In this document: one piece after another, positions 18,601 to 26,240 of the stretch
Numbering within the stretch: position 1 is the stretch's first letter
How the letters are laid out: each line of letters begins with the position of its first letter
Assembly: GCF_009917485.1 (NCBI RefSeq)
Contig: NZ_QZDT01000002.1
Coordinates: forward strand, 185,336 to 249,335
DNA length: 64,000 nucleotides
From: Parablautia muri
Lineage (GTDB): Bacteria; Bacillota; Clostridia; Lachnospirales; Lachnospiraceae
Direction of reading: 5' to 3'
Notes under the pieces: model-generated
The model's database searches: none
Told to the model about the DNA's origin: nothing
What the model saw: only the letters and a program-made list of their open reading frames with translations
Made by a program: the position numbers and the translations under genes

Positions 18601-19196
18601 TCTAACTCTGATAAAATATCCTTTACACGAACCAGATTCTGTTTCTCATCTTCTAGCTTTTTCTGGGCCGCCACTTTGCGCTTTTTAAATTTCACAATGC
18701 CCGCCGCCTCGTCAAAAAGCTCCCTTCTCTCCTCCGGTTTACCACTTAAAATCTTGTCGATCTGGCCCTGGCCGATAATCGAATAGCCTTCCTTGCCAAT
18801 ACCCGTATCATAAAAAAGTTCATTCACATCCTTCAGTCTGCAGGGGGCTCCGTTTAAAAGATATTCGCTTTCACCGGAACGGTAAATCCTTCTTGCCACC
18901 GTCACTTCATCAAATTCAATGGCAAGCTGATGGTCCGAATTATCCAGTGTAATTGCAACATATGCATATCCAAGCGGTTTGCGCATTTCCGTCCCTGAAA
19001 AAATGACGTCCTGCATGGACGCCCCCCGAAGCTGTTTAATTCTCTGTTCTCCCAGCACCCAGCGGACCGCATCGGCAACATTGCTTTTTCCGCTGCCGTT
19101 GGGCCCTACGATACCGGTAATACCATTATGGAATTTAAATACGATTTTATTTGCAAAGGATTTAAATCCCTGAATCTCAATATTTTTTAAATACAT
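15636..19196 (-). CDS. smc: Chromosome partition protein SMC
   Basis: This full-length condensin ATPase (about 1186 residues) has Walker A GPNGSGKSNVADAVRWVLGE near residues 32-51, two long coiled-coil arms, a central hinge at roughly 510-660 (GIVGVVADIIKVDKKYETA, then GRIVVVDGIDNAV and GGAISGG), and a C-terminal head with LSGGEKALTAIALLFAIQ and Walker B FCLLDEIEAALDESNV. An in-frame GTG lies two codons upstream at 19202, but the ATG at 19196 gives the usual N-terminus MYLKxxEIQGFKSFA and has AGTAGG 5 bases upstream. It acts with ScpAB, not in this window. Confidence 0.97.
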   Translation of the reverse strand: MYLKNIEIQGFKSFANKIVFKFHNGITGIVGPNGSGKSNVADAVRWVLGEQRIKQLRGASMQDVIFSGTEMRKPLGYAYVAITLDNSDHQLAIEFDEVTVARRIYRSGESEYLLNGAPCRLKDVNELFYDTGIGKEGYSIIGQGQIDKILSGKPEERRELFDEAAGIVKFKKRKVAAQKKLEDEKQNLVRVKDILSELEKQIGPLEKQSETARIYLKKREELKNLDVNMFLLEHNRLKEQLKNTQEKFEIADSDLKQTSSQYEQIKEEYEQIQGQIEELEETILAERTTLSDTSVLRGKLEGQINVLREQIKSAKSNEAHFLSREQTVTKEIETKLCDKEKILEDKKVIDSQVAEIEKVRDEAREKLLGVQGRIEELNNRIEADKNMIIEALNIRATIRSKLGRYDTMTEQVNIRKAELTSRLLRIKSDEEQQEENIKKLQEEFETINQEIHALNDSQEQKEEALALIREELSGKDQKLRDTQVSYHQEKSKLEALTNLTERYEGYGGSVKRVMEAREREKGIVGVVADIIKVDKKYETAIETALGGNIQNIVTDDEETAKRMIAFLKQTKAGRATFLPLTSIVKSQEFKNKEALKENGVIGIADSLVTVADRYANVAKALLGRIVVVDGIDNAVRLARKYNYSIRMVTLEGELLTPGGAISGGAYKNNSNLLGRRREMEELSGKVKKYLKEVDVLLNEIEMTKERRNKLRLSLEEDKAALQRKFIEQNTARLNVIKAQERRDEASEGSLELKAEEREIEEQIKEIKQNKLEIQKELEDSELLEKKTEQEIRKLQIELEEKRREESEQSAHVSEWDVEVEKMLQQQEFHQQNVNRIDGEIDRFARELSEIKEGLQKSSEDTKEKESNILSIEQTIAASHTTQGDTEKKLKEDVERKEQLSFKQKNFFKDRESLAEKMSSLDKEVYRLNSQKEKFQENLDNQINYMWDEYEITLSDAAALRNEEFTDLPAMKKEIASLKDQIKKLGDVNVNAIEDYRNLMERFQFLKTQHDDLVEAEKTLEGIIVELDSAMRKQFNEKFAEIGREFDKVFKELFGGGKGTLELMEDEDILEAGIRIIAQPPGKKLQNMMQLSGGEKALTAIALLFAIQNLKPSPFCLLDEIEAALDESNVGRFAKYLHKLTKSTQFIVITHRRGTMEKADRLYGITMQEKGVSTLVSVNLIDKELDD

Positions 19197-19202
19197 ATAC
19201 AC

Positions 19203-19895
19203 CTACTCTTTTGACATGTCCGCAAGAAGCGCCTGATAGGCCGCCTGCTGTTGCGCCGTTTTCTTATTCCGTCCCTGGCCCTTTCCTACTGTGATACCCT
19301 CAACTCTGGCTTCCACCACAAAAATCTTATCATGCTCAGGCCCTATTTCCTCAACCAGCTCATAGACCAGTTCCTTTGCCTGTTTTTGGACTCTCTCTTG
19401 AAGCAGTGTTTTGCTATCATAAAAAAGTTGCTTATTTTCCAAGTCGGAAAAAACAAATTTGTTGACAAATTGATTGGCCATGTCAATGCCTCCATCCAAA
19501 TAGATAGCGCCTATGACGGCCTCCATCACATCTGAGAGAATAGAGTCTCTTTCCCTTCCTCCGGTAGCCTCCTCACCCTTGCCAAGCAGAATATACCTGC
19601 CAAGTAAGATATCCCTTGCACAAAAAGCAAGAGCCGCCTCACAGACCATGGTAGAACGCAGTCTGGTCATCTGCCCTTCCGACATCTCCGGATAAGTCCC
19701 ATAGATAAACTGGCTGGATAAAAGCTCCAAAACCGCATCTCCCAGAAACTCCAGCCTCTCATAATTCTTATATTTATTGATTTTTTGTTCGTTCGAAAAA
19801 GAGCTATGGGTCAAAGCTTCTTTTATCAGCTTCTTATTCTGAAATACATAGCCGATTTTATCTTCCAATTCCTTCAATTTACCCTGTTTATACAT
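19203..19895 (-). CDS. rnc: Ribonuclease III
   Basis: RNase III cuts double-stranded RNA in rRNA and mRNA processing. The signature NYERLEFLGDAVLELL lies at about residues 43-58, and the second acidic cluster in DVMEAVIGAIYLDGG near 117-131. A double-stranded RNA-binding domain follows from about 155 to 228 with the KGQGRNKKTAQQQAA helix. The ATG at 19895 follows GGGAG closely. Its stop is adjacent to the smc start. A terminator-like hairpin separates it from acpP upstream. Confidence 0.97.
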   Translation of the reverse strand: MYKQGKLKELEDKIGYVFQNKKLIKEALTHSSFSNEQKINKYKNYERLEFLGDAVLELLSSQFIYGTYPEMSEGQMTRLRSTMVCEAALAFCARDILLGRYILLGKGEEATGGRERDSILSDVMEAVIGAIYLDGGIDMANQFVNKFVFSDLENKQLFYDSKTLLQERVQKQAKELVYELVEEIGPEHDKIFVVEARVEGITVGKGQGRNKKTAQQQAAYQALLADMSKE

Positions 19896-19921
19896 ACTTC
19901 TCCCGATACACCGCCAGCGGC

Positions 19922-19944
19922 AAAAAAGCCCTTAGCGGGCTTTT
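19922..19944 (-). terminator. Terminator or attenuator between acpP and rnc
   Basis: The minus strand has AAAAGCCC, a five-base loop and GGGCTTTTTTG directly after the acpP stop. It would lower transcription into rnc-smc-ftsY relative to plsX-acpP. Confidence 0.7.
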
Positions 19945-20174
19945 CAATTTTGTGCATTCCTGATAAGGTTCACTGCTTCTTCCACAGTTGAGATTTTCTC
20001 TGCCTCTTCAGCCGGAATTTCAATGTCAAATTCTTCTTCCAGTCCCATGATAATCTGAAAAACATCTAAGGAATCCGCTCCCAAATCGTCCACAAAGGTT
20101 GTCTCCATTGTGATTTCCTCAGGGTCAACGTTTAAAACGTCCGCAATTACTTTTTTTAATTTTTCAAATTCCAT
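19944..20174 (-). CDS. acpP: Acyl carrier protein
   Basis: A 76-residue acidic carrier protein. The phosphopantetheine attachment serine lies in [20 protein letters not shown] (Ser about 36). It carries acyl chains in fatty-acid and phospholipid synthesis and works directly with PlsX, whose gene ends 16 bases upstream. Length and motif match AcpP; carrier proteins of secondary pathways are less likely given the plsX neighbour. Confidence 0.96.
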   Translation of the reverse strand: MEFEKLKKVIADVLNVDPEEITMETTFVDDLGADSLDVFQIIMGLEEEFDIEIPAEEAEKISTVEEAVNLIRNAQN

Positions 20175-20189
20175 CTTTACATTTCCTTT

Positions 20190-21203
20190 CTAGTTTTCTT
20201 CCATTGTTATTTTTTCTTTTATTTTTTGATTGATATTCTGTTCTGTAAAGGTAATACATTGCAGAATAGAATTTTTTATCTCAACGCTGTTAGAACTGCC
20301 GTGGGTTTTCACCACAAGCCCCTTAAGCCCAAGCATGGGGGCTCCTCCATATTGTTCCAAATCAAAAGCCTTTAATGTATTTTTTAATGCAGGTTTTACC
20401 AAAAGCGCACCGATTTTGCTGCGCAGGGAGGTCAGCATCCCCTCCTTTACTTTCTTAATCAGGGTAGCCCCCACACCTTCATACATCTTTAAAATCACAT
20501 TCCCCACAAAAGCCTCACAGACCACCACGTCCGCATAACCGGCTGGGATGTCCCTTGCTTCAATACTTCCAATAAAATGAATATCGGGGCAGTTCTTTAA
20601 AAGCGGAAAAGTCTCTTTCACCAGCGCGTTTCCTTTTTCTTCCTCCGCGCCTATATTTACAATACCCACTCTGGGGTTTTTTACTCCCATGACACTTTCC
20701 ATATATACGGAGCCCATCTTTGCAAACTGTACCAGATGGGAAGGTCTTGCGTCCACATTGGCGCCACAGTCAATCAAAAGCGCACAGCCCTTTTCCGTAG
20801 GAATAAGCGGTGCAAGCGGCGGTCTCTCCACTCCTTTTATCCTGCCTACAATTACCTGACCTCCTACTAAGGTTGCCCCTGTGCTGCCGGCCGAGACATA
20901 TGCATCGCAGGTACCCTCCTTCACCAGATTAAGGGCTTTTACAATGGAGGAATCTTTCTTTTTGCGGATTGCCATGACCGGCGGTTCCGCCGTCTCAATC
21001 ACCTCTGCGGCGTTCACAATCTCCACCTGTTCCTTATGATATGTATATTTCGAAAGTTCGCTGCGGATAGCATCTTCCTTCCCTGTCAGATACACCTTTA
21101 CATGGCTGCTCTCATTCACCGCATCCACAGCGCCCTTTACAATCTCTAAAGGGGCATTGTCCCCGCCCATAGCGTCAACTGCTACATTTACAAATTCTGC
21201 CAT
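20190..21203 (-). CDS. plsX: Phosphate acyltransferase PlsX
   Basis: PlsX makes acyl-phosphate from acyl-ACP, the first committed step of phosphatidic acid synthesis in most bacteria. It opens with the family signature VAVDAMGGDNAPLEIVKGAV and has SAGSTGATLVGG and LIDCGANVDARPSHL further on. It is 337 residues long, as usual. AAGGAGG lies 13 bases before the ATG at 21203, a long spacing, but no better in-frame start exists. A promoter at 21241-21269 lies just upstream, after the rpmF terminator. Confidence 0.96.
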   Translation of the reverse strand: MAEFVNVAVDAMGGDNAPLEIVKGAVDAVNESSHVKVYLTGKEDAIRSELSKYTYHKEQVEIVNAAEVIETAEPPVMAIRKKKDSSIVKALNLVKEGTCDAYVSAGSTGATLVGGQVIVGRIKGVERPPLAPLIPTEKGCALLIDCGANVDARPSHLVQFAKMGSVYMESVMGVKNPRVGIVNIGAEEEKGNALVKETFPLLKNCPDIHFIGSIEARDIPAGYADVVVCEAFVGNVILKMYEGVGATLIKKVKEGMLTSLRSKIGALLVKPALKNTLKAFDLEQYGGAPMLGLKGLVVKTHGSSNSVEIKNSILQCITFTEQNINQKIKEKITMEEN

Positions 21204-21240
21204 CCGCTTACTTTATCCTCCTTGTTGTCAGTACTATTTC

Positions 21241-21269
21241 ACTATACTAGACCGTATACGAAAAATCAA
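21241..21269 (-). promoter_or_regulatory. Sigma-A promoter of plsX-acpP and downstream genes
   Basis: A -35 TTGATT (21264-21269) and -10 TATAGT (21241-21246) are spaced by 17 bases on the minus strand. The leader is about 30 bases. Confidence 0.75.
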
Positions 21270-21282
21270 GCACAATTTTGCT

Positions 21283-21313
21283 CAAAAAATTAGGAAGTCA
21301 ACCGACTTCCTAA
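21283..21313 (-). terminator. Rho-independent terminator after rpmF
   Basis: The stem ATTAGGAAGTC / GACTTCCTAAT with a four-base loop is followed by TTTTTTG on the minus strand, separating yceD-rpmF from plsX. Confidence 0.88.
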
Positions 21314-21329
21314 TCCCTGATTTACTCAA

Positions 21330-21509
21330 TTAATCTACACTGATGATTTCTTTTTTATTGTAAGAACCACATGCCTTACATACTCTGTGAGGTGCCATCA
21401 GGGCGCCGCACTTGCTGCACTTTACTAAAGTGGGAGCACTCATTTTCCAGTTTGCTCTCCTCTTATCTCTTCTTGATTTAGAAGATTTATTTTTAGGACA
21501 AATAGACAT
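21330..21509 (-). CDS. rpmF: 50S ribosomal protein L32
   Basis: A 59-residue protein read directly from the minus strand: it begins MSICPKNKSSKSRRDKRRAN, continues through KCSKCGALMAPHRVCKACG and ends in EIISVD. The two Cys pairs form the zinc ribbon of the zinc-binding type of L32. A GGAGG site lies 8 bases upstream of the ATG at 21509. It sits 2 bases after the YceD gene, the standard yceD-rpmF pair, and ends just before a strong terminator. Confidence 0.97.
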   Translation of the reverse strand: MSICPKNKSSKSRRDKRRANWKMSAPTLVKCSKCGALMAPHRVCKACGSYNKKEIISVD

Positions 21510-21511
21510 CG

Positions 21512-22039
21512 TTACACCTCCTTACCTGCGTTAAAGATATCTTGAATAGCTGCCATCCTGGGGTCAGGCACAAAGGTATCGCACCCACACTCCCCCTCGT
21601 TTAAGTTGTGTCCGCACTGCTTGCAGATTCCCTTACAGTCCGGTTTGCACAGCACTTTAACAGGCATGTTAATTAAGATCTCGCCGTTCACAAAAGCCTC
21701 CACGTTAAGCTCGTATCCAGCCATAAAATCCTGCTGCTCGTCCTGGCTTAATGAATGTCCGTCTAAATCCGGAGCAAAAATTTCCTGCTCAAATCGAAGT
21801 TCCAAGGGCGTATAAACCACCTCCAAACATCTGTCACAGGGGATTTCCAGTACAAGCCTCATCTCTCCCCGTATCAAAATCTTCCCTCTGCCAATATTGG
21901 TAAAGGTTAAATCAACAGGGGATTTCTCACGGATTTTGTAAGAATTTCCCATATGGGAAATTCTATCCGGCTCAAAAGCAACGCTTTCCCTTCTATCTTT
22001 TCCCTCGGATGTAAATACGTCAGCCAGATTGATTAACAT
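21512..22039 (-). CDS. YceD/DUF177 protein
   Basis: A DUF177 protein of about 175 residues, normally found just upstream of rpmF. In E. coli the homologue YceD has been linked to 23S rRNA accumulation. Cysteine pairs at CDRC (middle) and at CKPDCKGICKQCG and CGC (C-terminus) suggest metal binding. An in-frame upstream start exists at 22069, but AGGGAGC lies 5 bases before the ATG at 22039 and the promoter's -10 box lies just upstream, so 22039 is preferred. Confidence 0.9.
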   Translation of the reverse strand: MLINLADVFTSEGKDRRESVAFEPDRISHMGNSYKIREKSPVDLTFTNIGRGKILIRGEMRLVLEIPCDRCLEVVYTPLELRFEQEIFAPDLDGHSLSQDEQQDFMAGYELNVEAFVNGEILINMPVKVLCKPDCKGICKQCGHNLNEGECGCDTFVPDPRMAAIQDIFNAGKEV

Positions 22040-22076
22040 AATAAGCTCCCTATGAATCAAGTCATACACTCAAACA

Positions 22077-22105
22077 ATTATAACGAGTGCCGCTTACTTT
22101 GTCAA
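22077..22105 (-). promoter_or_regulatory. Consensus sigma-A promoter of yceD-rpmF
   Basis: A perfect -35 TTGACA (22100-22105) and a perfect -10 TATAAT (22077-22082) are 17 bases apart on the minus strand, as expected for a ribosomal-protein operon. Confidence 0.92.
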
Positions 22106-22127
22106 TACCTGTAAAAATATTTGGTGG

Positions 22128-22265
22128 GTAATTGTAACGATTCAGCCAGGTCTGTGCATTTACTGCACAGACCATGAAAATATGTTTAGGGAGTGCAAAA
22201 TCCCATCGCCGAAGGCGATTTTAAATGGATTTTGCATATAACAGTTCAGCAAGGCTGAATTGTTA
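22128..22265. repeat. Structured intergenic repeat, family A copy 1
   Basis: Three stem-loops lie in tandem between ackA and the yceD promoter: GGTCTGTGCA/TGCACAGACC, a GCAAAATCC/GGATTTTGC stem enclosing ATCGCC/GGCGAT, and TAACA-TTCAG/CTGAA-TGTTA. The outer ends also pair (ATTCAGCC/GGCTGAAT). The first part, 22134-22183, matches the element at 26164-26214. One stem may double as the ackA transcript terminator, although no long T-run follows. Confidence 0.6.
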
Positions 22266-22287
22266 TGGGTAATGTAATTACTAAATA

Positions 22288-23493
22288 TTATTTTACAAGC
22301 GCAACTGTCTCGCGTGCGATAGCCAGTTCTTCGTTGGTGGGAACCACAAGCACTTTTGTTTTGCTCTCGCCGGTGGAGATAAATATCTCCTCGCCTCTTT
22401 TTTTGTTTGCTTCTTCGTCTAACGCAATACCCAAATATCCCAGATAGGAGGCAACCATGGTTCTGACCAGAGAAGTGTTTTCTCCAATGCCTGCCGTGAA
22501 GCAGATTACATCCACTCCGTTCATGGCTGCCGTGTAGGCCCCAATGTATTTGGCAACTCGATAGGAAAAAGCTCTAAGGGCCCGGTCCGCCCCTTCATCA
22601 CCCTGATCTCTGGCGCTTACCAGGTCTCTAAAGTCTGAGGAAAATCCCCCCGATAATCCAAATACCCCTGACTCCTTGTTCATCACGCTTAAAATTTCCT
22701 GAACGGATTTCTTTTCTTTGTTGCACAAAAATTCAACGATTGCAGGGTCTAGGTCTCCGCACCTGGTTCCCATAATGAGTCCTTCCAAAGGGGTAAGCCC
22801 CATGGATGTATCCACACATTTCCCATTCTTTACAGCGGAAATGCTGGCGCCGTTCCCAAGATGGCAGACGATTGTCTTTAAATCCTCATAATCCTTCCCA
22901 AGTATCTGGGCTGCTCTGCGGGACACATAAGAGTGACTGGTTCCATGAAAACCATACCGCCGCACCTTATAATCTTCATAATAATGGTAAGGAAGTCCAT
23001 AGAGGTAAGCCTCCTTGGGCATTGTCTGGTGGAATGCCGTGTCAAATACCGCTGCCATAGGCGTATCCGGCATCAGCTCCATGCATGCCCTGATGCCAAT
23101 CAAGTTGGCAGGATTATGAAGGGGCGCTAAATCGTTACACTCCTCAATCGCTTTCAGCACTTCATCGTCAATCAGAACGGAGGATGCAAATTTTTCTCCG
23201 CCGTGGACAACTCTGTGCCCTACCGCTCCAATTTCATCCAGGCTTTTCACCACGCCCATCTTTTCGTCCGTAATTGCTGAAAGCACCAGCCTGATTGCCT
23301 GGGTGTGATCCTCCATGGGTGTCACTGCCTCATATTTCTCTCCGCCTGTGGGGGTATAGGACATTTTACTGCCCTCTATACCGATTCTTTCACACAGCCC
23401 CTTTGCTATCACTTCCTCCGACTGCGCGTTAATCAGCTGAAATTTAAGGGACGAACTCCCGCAATTAATTACCAAAATATTACTGTCTGTCAT
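22288..23493 (-). CDS. ackA: Acetate kinase
   Basis: AckA makes acetate and ATP from acetyl phosphate. The 401-residue protein has ILVINCGSSSLKFQLI at the start, the HRVVHGGE segment, FDTAFHQTMP, RRYGFHGTSH, VCHLGNGASI and CFTAGIGEN, all standard ASKHA acetate kinase motifs. It lies 12 bases after pta and forms the usual pta-ackA operon for substrate-level phosphorylation in fermentation. Confidence 0.98.
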   Translation of the reverse strand: MTDSNILVINCGSSSLKFQLINAQSEEVIAKGLCERIGIEGSKMSYTPTGGEKYEAVTPMEDHTQAIRLVLSAITDEKMGVVKSLDEIGAVGHRVVHGGEKFASSVLIDDEVLKAIEECNDLAPLHNPANLIGIRACMELMPDTPMAAVFDTAFHQTMPKEAYLYGLPYHYYEDYKVRRYGFHGTSHSYVSRRAAQILGKDYEDLKTIVCHLGNGASISAVKNGKCVDTSMGLTPLEGLIMGTRCGDLDPAIVEFLCNKEKKSVQEILSVMNKESGVFGLSGGFSSDFRDLVSARDQGDEGADRALRAFSYRVAKYIGAYTAAMNGVDVICFTAGIGENTSLVRTMVASYLGYLGIALDEEANKKRGEEIFISTGESKTKVLVVPTNEELAIARETVALVK

Positions 23494-23505
23494 TTTTACC
23501 TCCTA

Positions 23506-24507
23506 TTAAGCCAGCTGCGCCTGCACAGCAGTCAGCGCCACAACGCCTACGATATCCTGCCAGGAACAGCCTCTTGATAAGTCGTTGACCGGCTTTGCGA
23601 TTCCCTGAAGCATAGGCCCGTAGGCTTCCGCATTTGCCAGTCTCTGTACCAGCTTATATCCGATATTGCCGCTGTCCAAATTAGGGAAAATAAGCACGTT
23701 CGCTTTGCCCGCAACCTCACTGCCCGGTGCCTTTGATTTGGCCACCTGGGGAACTAATGCTGCGTCTGTCTGCAGTTCGCCGTCCAGCGTAAGACCGGGA
23801 TATCTTTCATGGGCGATTTTCGTAGCCTCAACCACCTTGTCCACCAATTCATGCTTAGCGCTTCCCTTGGTGGAGTGAGACAGCATTGCAATAATAGGCT
23901 TTTTCCCTACCAGGCTCTTAAAACTCTTAGCGGAGGAATCCGCAATTGCCGCCAGTTCTTCCGCCGTAGGGTCCTGATTCAGACCGCAGTCGGCAAATAA
24001 AAAGGTGCCATTATCCCCATATTCACAATTCGGCACACACATCAGGAAAAATCCCGAAACCAGCTTCACCCCCGGCGCCGTCTTTAAAATTTGAAGGGCG
24101 GGACGCAAAGTATCCGCCGTTGCATGGCAGGCCCCGGCCACCATACCGTCCGCATCGTTTGCCTTTACCATGATCACGCCAAAGGTAAGATAATCTGCAA
24201 GTAAAATTTCTCTTGCCTTTTCCGGCGTCATTCCCTTGTTTTTCCTCGTCTCATATAGCAAATCAACATATGCATCCAGCTTATCACAAGTCTCCGGATT
24301 GATGATTTTTACCCCATCCAATTCAATCTCCAGCCAGGTCGCGCCATCCATGATTTTTTCTTCATTTCCAATCATGATAATATCCGCGATACCTTCATGC
24401 TCAATATGCGAAGCAGCAATCAGAGTTCTCTTATCCGTAGTCTCCGGCAGGACGATTGTTTTTTTTTCCATTCTTGCTTTTTCTTTTATTATGTCAATGT
24501 ATGACAT
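23506..24507 (-). CDS. pta: Phosphate acetyltransferase
   Basis: Pta converts acetyl-CoA and phosphate to acetyl phosphate. It is the short form (333 residues, catalytic domain only). KTIVLPETTDKRTL is at the N-terminus, with MVAGACHATADTLRPALQI in the middle and NVLIFPNLDSGNIGYK near the C-terminus. The frame is open to 24558, but AAAGGAG lies 8 bases before the ATG at 24507 and gives the family N-terminus. Its promoter lies at 24569-24597. Confidence 0.97.
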   Translation of the reverse strand: MSYIDIIKEKARMEKKTIVLPETTDKRTLIAASHIEHEGIADIIMIGNEEKIMDGATWLEIELDGVKIINPETCDKLDAYVDLLYETRKNKGMTPEKAREILLADYLTFGVIMVKANDADGMVAGACHATADTLRPALQILKTAPGVKLVSGFFLMCVPNCEYGDNGTFLFADCGLNQDPTAEELAAIADSSAKSFKSLVGKKPIIAMLSHSTKGSAKHELVDKVVEATKIAHERYPGLTLDGELQTDAALVPQVAKSKAPGSEVAGKANVLIFPNLDSGNIGYKLVQRLANAEAYGPMLQGIAKPVNDLSRGCSWQDIVGVVALTAVQAQLA

Positions 24508-24568
24508 ACCCCATTCTCCTTTCTTATACCTTTTCTTTATGCATACAACTGCATACACCCTCTTAAAA

Positions 24569-24597
24569 ATTATAGTTTAAATTGCCATACACGGCAA
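24569..24597 (-). promoter_or_regulatory. Sigma-A promoter of pta-ackA
   Basis: A -35 TTGCCG (24592-24597) and a perfect -10 TATAAT (24569-24574) are separated by 17 bases on the minus strand. Confidence 0.78.
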
Positions 24598-24805
24598 GTA
24601 TAACTTCACAAAAAAACGCGGAAATCAATCTTGCATACAGTTTCCTTGAATGTTACTGTGAGCGGCCTTTCATCCGTAAACAGCAACCCTTGAAAATCGA
24701 CTTGCGTGTTTGCCGCAATTCGTCTGTGGCAGTCTACATGAAAATATGATATGTTAAAAAGGAATCATGTAATATATTCTGTCAGCTTAAATGGGAGGAC
24801 AACAC

Positions 24806-26125
24806 ATGAAAACAGCTGCAATTATTGCCGAATACAATCCCTTTCACAACGGCCATCTCTATCAAATCAAAGAAACCCGCCGCCAAACCGGAGCAGACTT
24901 TATTCTCGTAGTTATGAGCGGAGATTTCGTGCAAAGGGGCGGGCCCGCTTTTTGTGACAAATATATCCGTACCCGGATGGCCCTTGCCTGCGGTGCGGAT
25001 GTTGTGATAGAATTGCCTGCTTTATATGCTCTCTCCAGCGCGGAATTTTTTGCAGGCGGGGCCGTGGCTTTGTTAGAACAGTTAAAGGTTATAGATGCTT
25101 TATCCTTTGGCAGTGAATCGGGCCAGCTTTCCGCCTTCACAGACTGCGCCCGTTTATTGGTTCAAAATCCCTCTCGGGTCCATTCCAAATTAGAGAGACA
25201 ATTAAAATCCGGCTTCTCATATCCGGCGGCCTTAGAACGGGCCGTGACCGAAATGCTTTCGGAAAATGATGTTTTCTCGGACCGTTCCGGCTCTTTGGGC
25301 CATTGCGCTTTCAGGATGGGGCCCGCAGAAATTCATGCGCTTTTTTCCTTCCCAAACAATATATTAGGACTGGAATACTGCAAGTCCTTATTTTCTTTTC
25401 ATAATCCTGCCGGCTGCAGTCGGATCATTCCTTTTACCTTAAAGCGTCTGGGGGGCGGCTATCACGACCTTTCCCCAAAGGAAGATGCCCCTTTTCTTTC
25501 CGCCTCCGCCATTCGACATATTTTAGGCCATGGGGGCGAAACCCTCCAAAAATATGTGCCCCATGCGGTATATGATTTACTCAGCTTAAATAACCTTCTT
25601 ACGCCTCCGGTCACAGAGAACCATTTTTCCTCTCTGCTGCATTACAAGCTTATATCCGAGCGGGACAAGGGCTTTACCGATTACTTGGACTGCGATGGGA
25701 ACCTGTCGGATAAAATCTGTAAAAACATTGATAATTTCACGCGTTTTGACACATTTTGCAGTCTGTTAAAATCAAAGGATATCACCTACACCCGCATAAG
25801 CCGGGTATTAATGCATATCCTGCTTAATATCAAAACGCCCCAATTTTTCAAAAAGCCTTTGCACCAAAGAAATCTTTTGGCGCCCTATGCAAGGCTGCTG
25901 GGTTTCCGCTCCCAAGCCGCCCCCCTGCTTCATGCCATAAAGAAAAGCAGCGCAATTCCGCTGCTTTCCAAACCTGCCGATGCCCGTTTTCTTTTAAATG
26001 AGGAGGCTTATGCTCTGCTGCAGCAGGATTTTTTCTGCGCCTGTGTCTATGAATCTATTGCGGCTCCATACAGAGGCAGACCTCCCATAAATGAAATAAA
26101 ACAATCTCCCATCATAACTGCTTAA
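24806..26125 (+). CDS. tmcAL: tRNA(Met) cytidine acetate ligase TmcAL (YlbM family)
   Basis: The only clear plus-strand gene. TmcAL activates acetate with ATP to acetylate the wobble cytidine of elongator tRNA-Met. The HIGH-like nucleotidyltransferase motif is IIAEYNPFHNGHLYQI at residues 6-21, followed by VVMSGDFVQRGGPAF and VIELPALYALSSAEFFA. It is 439 residues from the ATG at 24806, which follows GGGAGG by 7 bases. In Firmicutes this gene is often divergent from, or next to, pta and the yceD-rpmF genes, as here. Use of acetate fits the neighbouring pta-ackA. Confidence 0.95.
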   Translation: MKTAAIIAEYNPFHNGHLYQIKETRRQTGADFILVVMSGDFVQRGGPAFCDKYIRTRMALACGADVVIELPALYALSSAEFFAGGAVALLEQLKVIDALSFGSESGQLSAFTDCARLLVQNPSRVHSKLERQLKSGFSYPAALERAVTEMLSENDVFSDRSGSLGHCAFRMGPAEIHALFSFPNNILGLEYCKSLFSFHNPAGCSRIIPFTLKRLGGGYHDLSPKEDAPFLSASAIRHILGHGGETLQKYVPHAVYDLLSLNNLLTPPVTENHFSSLLHYKLISERDKGFTDYLDCDGNLSDKICKNIDNFTRFDTFCSLLKSKDITYTRISRVLMHILLNIKTPQFFKKPLHQRNLLAPYARLLGFRSQAAPLLHAIKKSSAIPLLSKPADARFLLNEEAYALLQQDFFCACVYESIAAPYRGRPPINEIKQSPIITA

Positions 26126-26149
26126 AAGGTATTTCAAACCTGCCGTAAA

Positions 26150-26225
26150 CTGACAGGGCATCCGTAACGTTAAGCCTGGAACTTTGCATTTGCTGCAAAG
26201 TCCGTAAAAAAATGTAAATTTGGCT
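26150..26225. repeat. Structured intergenic repeat, family A copy 2
   Basis: Lying between the convergent ends of tmcAL and the binding-protein gene, it has a stem GGAACTTTGCA/TGCAAAGTCC inside an outer stem TAAGCC/GGCTTA. The order GTAACG, AGCC, GG, stem, GCATTT-CTGC, stem, AAA-ATG matches copy 1 at 22134-22183 with the stem bases changed in a compensated way. Confidence 0.6.
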
Positions 26226-26240
26226 TATTACCCGCAAAAG

